DNA of 35,345 bases, taken from Prevotella sp. (GTDB lineage: Bacteria > Bacteroidota > Bacteroidia > Bacteroidales > Bacteroidaceae). The translations under genes and the position numbers were made by a program. This document shows positions 7,944 to 13,573 of the stretch, piece by piece. The stretch is from assembly GCA_017618275.1 (NCBI GenBank), contig JAFZUS010000026.1:1-35345 (forward strand), given 5' to 3'. Within the stretch, counting starts at the first letter, position 1. The number at the start of each line of letters is the position of its first letter. The notes beneath the pieces were generated by a model that saw only the letters and a program-made list of their open reading frames with translations, ran no database searches and was not told where the DNA came from.

Positions 7944-8222
7944 ATGCTACCTGTCAAGAAACCCATCCACGAATTCCGGACGCTGGAAGAGATACGCCAG
8001 CGGAAAGAGGAACTGGCCGAAAAGATCCAGGAGGACAACGGCAAGTTTACCACGCTATGGAATCAGGTATTCATCAAGCGCGAGGGCAACACCAAGTCGG
8101 ACTACATCGCAGGACTGGTGAGTAATGGCATCGTGGCTTTCGACACGTTCCTCCTGATTCGCAAACTGATGAAAGGCTACGGATTCCTGTTTGGGAAATC
8201 CAAGAAAAAGAAACACAAGTAA
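7944..8222 (+). CDS. Small hypothetical protein of the YtxH/holin-X cluster
   Basis: 92 residues beginning MLPVKKPIHEFRTLEEIRQ. The first half is a charged, probably coiled helix (EEIRQRKEELAEKIQEDNGK). The second half has a weakly hydrophobic stretch (IAGLVSNGIVAFDTFLLIRK) and a strongly basic end, KSKKKKHK. There is no signal peptide. No function is recognised. Its position as the third gene after YtxH and holin-X genes suggests a membrane-associated partner. Its stop codon abuts the stop of the convergent metallohydrolase gene with no bases between them. Confidence 0.75.
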   Translation: MLPVKKPIHEFRTLEEIRQRKEELAEKIQEDNGKFTTLWNQVFIKREGNTKSDYIAGLVSNGIVAFDTFLLIRKLMKGYGFLFGKSKKKKHK

Positions 8223-8984
8223 TCAGATTTCTACAATCTGTCCGTCGTATGCCAGTTGGATTCCTGCTGGCAGTTTTTTGTTGACTTCAGCATGTAGGCC
8301 GATATCATGACAGGAGTGGATCAGGTAGGTCTCCCGAGCCCCCACCCTCTGCGCAAAGGCAATGGCATCGTCCACCAACTGATGGGAGTGGTGTGGCTTG
8401 TCGAAACGCAGGGCATTCACCACCAACACCTCCACATCCTGCAGATAGGCCATCTCACACTCGTCGATGGTCTTCATGTCCGTGATATAGGCCAGTCCGC
8501 CAATGCGATAGGCCAGGATGGGCAGTTTCCCGTGCATCACCACGAAAGGCACCACTTCCAAGTCACCGAACGACAAGCGCTCATGGGGCTTGATCTCATG
8601 AAGTCCGATGGCTGGCACCCCTGGGTAACGATGCTCCGCAAAACAGTACGGCAACATCTCCAGCATCCCCTGACGGGCCTGGGCGTCGGCATAGACGTTA
8701 ATCTCGCCAAACTGACAATAGGGTCGGATATCGTCCATACCCCCCATGTGGTCGTAGTGGGCATGGGTAATCAGGATACCATCTATCTTACGAAACGGCT
8801 GTGGAAGTATCTGCTGACGGAAGTCGGGGCCACAATCTATCAGCAGACGCGTCTGCTCTGTTTCCACCAACACGGAACAACGGGTACGTTTGTCGTGAGG
8901 ATCCGTACTGCGACAGACCTCACACTGACAACCGATAACCGGTACGCCACACGATGTTCCCGTTCCCAAGAAAGTCAGTTTCAT
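8223..8984 (-). CDS. PhnP-like MBL-fold metallohydrolase
   Basis: 253 residues with the beta-lactamase-fold metal site THAHYDHMGGMDD (about 74-86, HxHxDH), a further metal-site HG in VVMHGKLP, an Asp in YITDMKTI and a final His in HSHQLVDDA. The start MKLTFLGTGTSCGVPVIGC, with cysteines in CQCEVC, matches the PhnP/YcbX-like subgroup that hydrolyses phosphodiesters such as cyclic phosphates. No phn genes are nearby, so the substrate is unknown. Its ATG overlaps the murB stop by four bases, so the two genes are coupled. Confidence 0.88.
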   Translation of the reverse strand: MKLTFLGTGTSCGVPVIGCQCEVCRSTDPHDKRTRCSVLVETEQTRLLIDCGPDFRQQILPQPFRKIDGILITHAHYDHMGGMDDIRPYCQFGEINVYADAQARQGMLEMLPYCFAEHRYPGVPAIGLHEIKPHERLSFGDLEVVPFVVMHGKLPILAYRIGGLAYITDMKTIDECEMAYLQDVEVLVVNALRFDKPHHSHQLVDDAIAFAQRVGARETYLIHSCHDIGLHAEVNKKLPAGIQLAYDGQIVEI

Positions 8985-9982
8985 ATAATGTTCACCTCAG
9001 GGTAGATATCAATATCGAATTTGGCCTTGACATCAGCACGGATAGCGTCACTCAGTGCCACAATCTCAGCACCAGTAGCCCCACCACGGTTCACAAGCAC
9101 CAAGGCCTGTTTGTCGTGAACCCCCGCACGCCCCAGAGACTTGCCTTTCCAACCACACTGGTCTATCATCCAGCCTGCAGGAATCTTCACATGGTCAGAA
9201 TCCACCTCATAGTGAGGCATCTTCTCATATTGGGCTGCCAACGATTCATATTTCTCACGACTGACAATGGGATTCATAAAGAAACTGCCCGCATTGCCCT
9301 CCACCTTCGGATCTGGCAGTTTGGCATTCCGGATGTCTATGATGGTCTCACGCAATTGTTGGGCCGTAGGCTCTTTGATGCCCTTCCTTTCCAACTCCGC
9401 ACGGATATTGCCATAGTCAAGATGGGGCTTGAAGGTCTGCGATAAAGCATAAGTCACACGGGTTATCAGGAAGCGGTTCTTCCAGTCTTGTTTAAAACGG
9501 CTCTGACGATAAGCATAGCCACATTCCTCTGCAGGAATCTCGACCACCCTACCTGATGCGATCTCCACTGCCTCGATGGTCATGATATAGTCTTTCGCCT
9601 CGACACCATAGGCCCCGATGTTCTGAACGGCACTCGCACCCACATCGCCAGGAATCAACGAGAGGTTCTCCAGTCCATAAAGTCCTGCCTGCAGCGAAGC
9701 CTCGACAACCTCGTCAAACACCTCGCCACTGCCACAGGTCATCCTATTACCATCTATATAATAGCCCAAGACATCCGAGCGCACGACAATACCCTCGAAA
9801 TCCTTCGTCAACAGCAGATTGCTGCCTCCACCTATTATTATATAAGGAATATTCGATTCCCTCAGGATACTGGCCACCTTAACAGCCTCCTGATCATCCT
9901 CAAACTCCAAGAACCTACTACACTTGGCATCTATGCCAAATGTATTATGTTCCTTCAAACTATAATCCTTAAAATCCTTCAC
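8981..9982 (-). CDS. murB: UDP-N-acetylmuramate dehydrogenase
   Basis: FAD enzyme that reduces the enolpyruvyl group of UDP-GlcNAc-enolpyruvate to form UDP-MurNAc for peptidoglycan. The 333-residue protein has the FAD-binding IIIGGGSNLLL (near 49), LSLIPGDVGASAVQNIGAYG (near 107), the YRQSRFK motif and GNAGSFFMNP with the catalytic Ser (near 232). It is the length of the type I enzyme. The start is a GTG at 9982 (MKDFKDYSLKEHNTFG), which fits family N-termini. That GTG is the final element of an octamer repeat array, so the repeat provides the initiation region. The 3' end overlaps the metallohydrolase start by four bases. Confidence 0.95.
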   Translation of the reverse strand: MKDFKDYSLKEHNTFGIDAKCSRFLEFEDDQEAVKVASILRESNIPYIIIGGGSNLLLTKDFEGIVVRSDVLGYYIDGNRMTCGSGEVFDEVVEASLQAGLYGLENLSLIPGDVGASAVQNIGAYGVEAKDYIMTIEAVEIASGRVVEIPAEECGYAYRQSRFKQDWKNRFLITRVTYALSQTFKPHLDYGNIRAELERKGIKEPTAQQLRETIIDIRNAKLPDPKVEGNAGSFFMNPIVSREKYESLAAQYEKMPHYEVDSDHVKIPAGWMIDQCGWKGKSLGRAGVHDKQALVLVNRGGATGAEIVALSDAIRADVKAKFDIDIYPEVNII

Positions 9983-10044
9983 CTTCTCACTTTCTCACTT
10001 TCTCACCTTCTCACCTTCTCACCTTCTCACCTTCTCACCTTCTA
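9981..10044. repeat. Eight-unit octanucleotide array joining the DUF4348-like gene and murB
   Basis: Eight consecutive 8-base units starting at 9981 (ACCTTCTC with two ACTTTCTC variants and a last unit ACCTTCTA), with no spacing change. On the coding minus strand the last-unit variant creates the TAG stop of the upstream lipoprotein gene, and the far end supplies the murB GTG start. The array is the whole intergenic gap. Confidence 0.95.
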
Positions 10045-10881
10045 CGTCGTCATTTTCATGAGCAGCCAGCGGTTGTTCACTTTCTTGAAGCGCAGTTCCA
10101 TCTCCAGTCCGTTGGCAATGCCACGCATGATGAAGATCTTCTCGTTGCCCACACGCTCCGGCTGACCGTAAATGATGTTATAGAGCAGTTTCGAGGGCAG
10201 TTGCGGGGCAAAAGCCTCCCATGTGTCAGGCGTGATGATGCCTTCCATCATGTTAAAGTCGTCATCGGGATCCGGGCTTACGAAAGTAACCATAGAGTTA
10301 AGGCTCTTCACCTGAAAAACCTTATCCGATACGAACTTCTGATAGAATTCCAGAAACGAGGCATTCATATTCTCCGAGATAGGCATCTCCCTCACCTCGC
10401 GCAGCATCCAGGCACCACGGATACGGTTGAAGACATAGTCCTTGATGGCATTCTTCTTGAGCATGATCTTCTCTACGATAGCCTGATTGAGAGAGGTGTC
10501 CTTCATCAACTGCATCTGTTTCTCATTGTCGAAAAGCAACGTATAATACCCTTGTCGCATGAAAAAGCGTTCCATCTCCCACTTCTTTTTGTCGATGTTC
10601 TCCGTCTTGTCACCCTTACGCACCGTCAACGGAAAGACCACACGATCCATCTGCAATTTCTTGTTGGCGGCAAAGTTAAAGATAAAGTCGTCAAAAAGTT
10701 CATCCATCGCCTTCGGCGTGGGCGTTTCTCCGATGAGTAGTTCCAACGTGTCGATGGGAGTGGCGTCAACGGTATCGGCTACGGAGTCGGTCTGCGGCTC
10801 TTCTGCCCCCTGCGTCTTGCCTCCCGTACAGGAAAACATCAGCAGGACACTTGCGACAATCGCAATCAAAAACCTCTTCAT
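10042..10881 (-). CDS. DUF4348-like lipoprotein
   Basis: 279 residues. MKRFLIAIVASVLLMFSC ends in a lipobox Cys18, followed by an acidic, Thr-rich linker (20-50). The remainder is a soluble alpha/beta-looking domain with the segments DELFDDFIFNFAANKKLQMD, VVFPLTVRKGDK and NGLEMELRFKKVNNRWLLMK. These recall the Bacteroidota family DUF4348, but the name comes from memory and could be wrong. It is an envelope protein of unknown role. It lies upstream of murB on the same strand with only the octamer array between them. Divergent to pheS, with a -7 box at 10931-10938. Confidence 0.82.
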   Translation of the reverse strand: MKRFLIAIVASVLLMFSCTGGKTQGAEEPQTDSVADTVDATPIDTLELLIGETPTPKAMDELFDDFIFNFAANKKLQMDRVVFPLTVRKGDKTENIDKKKWEMERFFMRQGYYTLLFDNEKQMQLMKDTSLNQAIVEKIMLKKNAIKDYVFNRIRGAWMLREVREMPISENMNASFLEFYQKFVSDKVFQVKSLNSMVTFVSPDPDDDFNMMEGIITPDTWEAFAPQLPSKLLYNIIYGQPERVGNEKIFIMRGIANGLEMELRFKKVNNRWLLMKMTT

Positions 10882-10930
10882 CTTACTATCTAACGCTGTA
10901 GTAATCTATCTTAATCTCTCAAATTTGGGG

Positions 10931-10988
10931 CAAAATTACAAAAAAAGCCACAGAATACACAGATTATCACAGATTTTTTGTAATTTTG
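10931..10988. promoter_or_regulatory. Symmetric divergent promoters of the DUF4348-like gene and pheS around a dispersed repeat
   Basis: CAAAATTACAAAAAA (10931-10945) and TTTTTTGTAATTTTG (10974-10988) are perfect 15-base inverted copies. Each contains a TAATTTTG -7 box, the left one facing the lipoprotein gene and the right one facing pheS. Between them lies the dispersed repeat GCCACAG-N4-CACAGATTATCACAGA (10947-10973). Neither box has a clear TTTG at -33. Confidence 0.6.
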
Positions 10989-11007
10989 CACGCAAATTTC
11001 ATAAATT

Positions 11008-11029
11008 GTAAATCGTAAATCAGTAAATC
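11008..11029 (+). repeat. Three GTAAATC heptamers in the pheS leader
   Basis: GTAAATC occurs at 11008, 11015 and 11023 (one extra A before the third), ending ten bases before the pheS ATG. It is another short-period tract at a gene start. Confidence 0.7.
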
Positions 11030-11038
11030 GTCAATAAT

Positions 11039-12097
11039 ATGATACTGGATAAGATAGACGAACTCCTGAAAGAAGTACAGGAATTGAGTGCGAAGAACGC
11101 AGAGGAAGTGGAACAACTCCGATTGAAATACCTGAGTAAGAAGGGTGCCATCACCGAGTTGATGAATGACTTCCGCAATGTGGCTGCCGACGAGAAGAAA
11201 ACCGTTGGTATGAAGATCAACGAACTGAAGACAATGGCCACGGAGCGTATCAACCAGTTGCGCGAGGAGTGTGAGACGCAGGAGACGGGCGACGAAGCCC
11301 TCGACCTGACGCGCACCCCCTACCCCATACAGTTAGGTACGCGCCATCCGCTGACCATCGTCACCAACGAGATCATCGACATCTTCTCACGTATGGGTTT
11401 TGTACTGGCAGACGGTCCTGAGGTGGAAGACGACCTCCATGTGTTCACGAAGATGAACTTCGCAGCCGATCATCCTGCCCGTGATATGCAGGACACTTTC
11501 TTTGTCTCGCAGCATCCCAACGATGTCACGAAGAACATCCTGCTCCGCTCGCACACCTCCAGCGTTCAGGCCCGTGTAATGGAGCACATGCACGACGAGA
11601 ACGGCAAACTGACGGCTCCCATCCGCGTCATCTGTCCAGGTCGCGTCTATCGTAATGAGGCGATTACTGCCCGTGCCCATTGTTTCTTCCATCAGGTGGA
11701 AGGACTCTATATCGACAAGAACGTCTCGTTTACTGACCTCAAGCAAGTTCTCTTGTCATTCGCCAAGGAGATGTTTGGTGCCGACACCAAGATCCGTCTG
11801 CGCCCCTCCTATTTCCCCTTCACAGAACCCTCTGCAGAGATGGACATCTCCTGCTTCATCTGTGGTGGCGAAGGCTGTGGTTTCTGCAAGCATACTGGTT
11901 GGGTAGAGATTCTCGGCTGTGGTATGGTCGACCCCAACGTGCTCGAACTCTGTGGTATCGACTCGAATATCTACTCTGGCTACGCCTTCGGTATGGGTGT
12001 CGAGCGCATCACCAACCTGAAGTATCGCGTCAGCGACCTCCGTCTCTTCTCCGAGAACGACACCCGTTTCCTCGAGGAGTTCGAATCCGCCGACTGA
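11039..12097 (+). CDS. pheS: Phenylalanyl-tRNA synthetase alpha subunit
   Basis: Catalytic alpha subunit of the alpha2-beta2 enzyme that charges tRNA-Phe. 352 residues. An N-terminal coiled-coil arm (about 1-90, MILDKIDELLKEVQELSAKN) binds tRNA. The class II core follows, with the motif 2 region RVICPGRVYRNEAITARAHC near 199, FHQVEGLYID near 220 and the motif 3 region YAFGMGVERITNLKY near 318. A cysteine-rich insert CFICGGEGCGFC near 273 is, as I recall, present in Bacteroidota PheS. Start and length are typical. pheT is not in the window, so the subunits are not adjacent in an operon here. Confidence 0.97.
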   Translation: MILDKIDELLKEVQELSAKNAEEVEQLRLKYLSKKGAITELMNDFRNVAADEKKTVGMKINELKTMATERINQLREECETQETGDEALDLTRTPYPIQLGTRHPLTIVTNEIIDIFSRMGFVLADGPEVEDDLHVFTKMNFAADHPARDMQDTFFVSQHPNDVTKNILLRSHTSSVQARVMEHMHDENGKLTAPIRVICPGRVYRNEAITARAHCFFHQVEGLYIDKNVSFTDLKQVLLSFAKEMFGADTKIRLRPSYFPFTEPSAEMDISCFICGGEGCGFCKHTGWVEILGCGMVDPNVLELCGIDSNIYSGYAFGMGVERITNLKYRVSDLRLFSENDTRFLEEFESAD

Positions 12098-12120
12098 TTC
12101 CACGGACGGTCAATAGAAAA

Positions 12121-12262
12121 ATTACGACGGTCGTAATGAAAAATAGTACTGTCGTAGCAAAAAATAGTAGTGTCGTATTTTTCAATAGTAGAGTCGTAAT
12201 TTTCAATAGTAGTGTCGTAATTTTCAATAGTAGTGTCGTAACGAAAAATAGTACTGTATTCG
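12121..12262. repeat. 21-bp tandem array, about seven units
   Basis: Units starting at 12142, 12163, 12184, 12205, 12226 and 12247 are exactly 21 bases apart and share AATAGTA-N2-GTCGTA. The preceding unit (12121) has a perfect palindrome, ATTACGAC-G-GTCGTAAT (12121-12137). Inner units end TTTTC; outer units end in GAAA or CAAAA, so the array is roughly symmetrical. There are no unique spacers, which argues against CRISPR. Confidence 0.93.
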
Positions 12263-12299
12263 TGCGCCCGCGCGTATACTTGTCATATCCACTTTTTAT

Positions 12300-12368
12300 C
12301 CCACCTATCCCGCTCATCCCACACCTGAAGTAAAAAATCTTACGTGTGGGATGAGCGGGATAGGCGGG
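12300..12368. repeat. Large inverted repeat with 25-bp arms
   Basis: The left arm 12300-12324 (CCCACCTATCCCGCTCATCC...) and right arm 12344-12368 are inverted copies with one mismatch. The 19-base loop contains an inner GTAA/TTAC pair. The right arm is followed by TTCTTTTCTC, so it may terminate pheS transcription, but the stem is far longer than a typical intrinsic terminator. Confidence 0.85.
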
Positions 12369-12390
12369 TTCTTTTCTCATTTATCTATAT

Positions 12391-12417
12391 CCAATACGCA
12401 CGCGCACGTGCGATTGG
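12391..12417. repeat. Compact GC-rich hairpin
   Basis: CCAATACGCACG (12391-12402) pairs with CGTGCGATTGG (12407-12417), with one bulged A and a CGCA loop. No T-run follows. Confidence 0.65.
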
Positions 12418-12474
12418 ATGGTCTGCATCACCACTTTTGAAAAAATAAATACGACTCGTTTTCAAAATAATCGG

Positions 12475-12504
12475 CTGAAAGTTTGGAACTTTCAGTCTTT
12501 TTTT
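12475..12504 (+). terminator. Terminator-like hairpin overlapping the next promoter
   Basis: CTGAAAGT (12475-12482) and ACTTTCAG (12488-12495) form an 8-bp stem with a 5-base loop, followed by TCTTTTTTT. The loop overlaps the -33 element of the downstream promoter, so it may isolate the beta-helix gene from read-through. Confidence 0.6.
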
Positions 12505-12513
12505 GTATATTTG
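12482..12513 (+). promoter_or_regulatory. Promoter for the beta-helix/BspA-like pair
   Basis: -33 TTTG at 12482-12485, 20 bases, then TATATTTG at 12506-12513. Transcription would start near 12520, about 34 bases before the ATG at 12554. Confidence 0.65.
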
Positions 12514-12553
12514 CCCCCGATAATTATAGAGTAATAACTAAAACTGTAAGAAT

Positions 12554-13573
12554 ATGAAGAAATTATGCCTATTAGCAATGATTATTGCTGTTATAAGCAT
12601 TGCCAGTCATGCTGCCACATTACAAAGAACAATCTTGTCACATAAAGGCAAAATCACCCAGTATGATGCTAACCACTGGCAAGATGCCATCAATGACGCT
12701 GTTTCTGGTGATACAGTGTATTTTACGCCAGGTTTGTTTTCCGGAAGCATCAACATTACCAAGCCTATAACCCTCATCGGTTCAGGTGTAGCCGAGGACA
12801 ATGCCTTCTGGACTGGCAACGACCCCTTGTGGTATAATGGCGCATTGGCTAATATCTATGCCGGTTGTGCTAAAACAGGTGAGAGTACCCGTATTGACGG
12901 TAATGTTTCAATCAATATTCCTGGCAAGATCACGCTGACAAAAACACTCATGGAAGGCTTCCTGATTTATAGAGACCCGTGGAATAGTGACGGTGCTTCT
13001 GTTTTTATTGAGCAGGAAATAACAGGTGTTATTATCAAACGTTGCCAAATAGGCTGGATAAGTGCAAGTGCCAAATCTGCTAATATGGTTTTGGAGAATT
13101 GTTTCTTTAATGGAATATCACCCGCAAATTGGGAGGAGCCCGACATTCATAACTGTGTCATTGGTCAGCAAATTGACGCACGTGAGACAGAAGGTTTCGA
13201 ATTTACCAACTGCATGTTAAACGATCTTTTAGGGGCGCACAATTGCAACTTTGTAAATTGCACCATCGAATCACTTGGCGATTGGAATAATCGTTCAACA
13301 CACAATACCTATGTTAACTGCATCTATCGTGAAAGCGAAGAGAATAGTACCTATTCCAACTGTTGGCAAAATGACTCCCCTAATTTGTTCACAAAATCCC
13401 AATTGCAATCGGGTGGCTACATCGGCACCGATAATACTGTCGTGGGGCCTCTTGGCGGTCCTGCTCCTTTCACGCTGATTCCCAGCCAGCCCTATGTTAC
13501 GTCCAGCACATTGAACTATGTGAAGTCTACGAAGAAACTGAATGTCAATGTAACCGTTAAACAAGGAAAGTGA
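12554..13573 (+). CDS. Secreted right-handed beta-helix-like protein
   Basis: 339 residues with a signal peptide (MKKLCLLAMIIAVISIASHA). The segment AVSGDTVYFTPGLFSGSINI followed by KPITLIGSG (about 49-79) is the opening of pectin-lyase-fold beta-helix proteins. Downstream rungs repeat short asparagine/cysteine motifs (ENCFFNG, HNCNFVNCTIES, NTYVNCIY). No catalytic residues of a polysaccharide lyase were recognised, so it may be a binding or adhesin-type surface protein. It is followed without a gap by the BspA-like gene (TGATG overlap), so the two are probably made together. Base composition looks AT-richer than the flanking housekeeping genes. Confidence 0.75.
   Translation: MKKLCLLAMIIAVISIASHAATLQRTILSHKGKITQYDANHWQDAINDAVSGDTVYFTPGLFSGSINITKPITLIGSGVAEDNAFWTGNDPLWYNGALANIYAGCAKTGESTRIDGNVSINIPGKITLTKTLMEGFLIYRDPWNSDGASVFIEQEITGVIIKRCQIGWISASAKSANMVLENCFFNGISPANWEEPDIHNCVIGQQIDARETEGFEFTNCMLNDLLGAHNCNFVNCTIESLGDWNNRSTHNTYVNCIYRESEENSTYSNCWQNDSPNLFTKSQLQSGGYIGTDNTVVGPLGGPAPFTLIPSQPYVTSSTLNYVKSTKKLNVNVTVKQGK

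Larger units (their letters stand above)
12098..12553. other. 456-base spacer after pheS, rich in repeats and hairpins
   Basis: No supported gene. In order it contains a 21-bp tandem array (12121-12262), a 25-bp-arm hairpin (12300-12368), a second hairpin (12391-12417), a terminator-like hairpin with T-run (12475-12504) and a promoter for the beta-helix gene (12482-12513). Open frames crossing the array (plus 11899-12333 and minus 12030-12380) have 7-residue repeats that simply mirror the DNA repeat. Confidence 0.85.

Noticed and set aside
9947-10165. A plus-strand 72-codon frame with LLTFS repeats
   Set aside because: It is the translation of the octamer array on the non-coding strand between murB and the lipoprotein gene.
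12121-12262. CRISPR array
   Set aside because: Units are contiguous 21-mers with no unique spacers and no cas genes nearby.
12030-12380. Open frames on both strands across the 21-bp array (also plus 11899-12333) with 7-residue repeats
   Set aside because: The periodic peptides follow directly from a 21-bp DNA period without stops. The frames run back into pheS or across hairpins, with no initiation signal.
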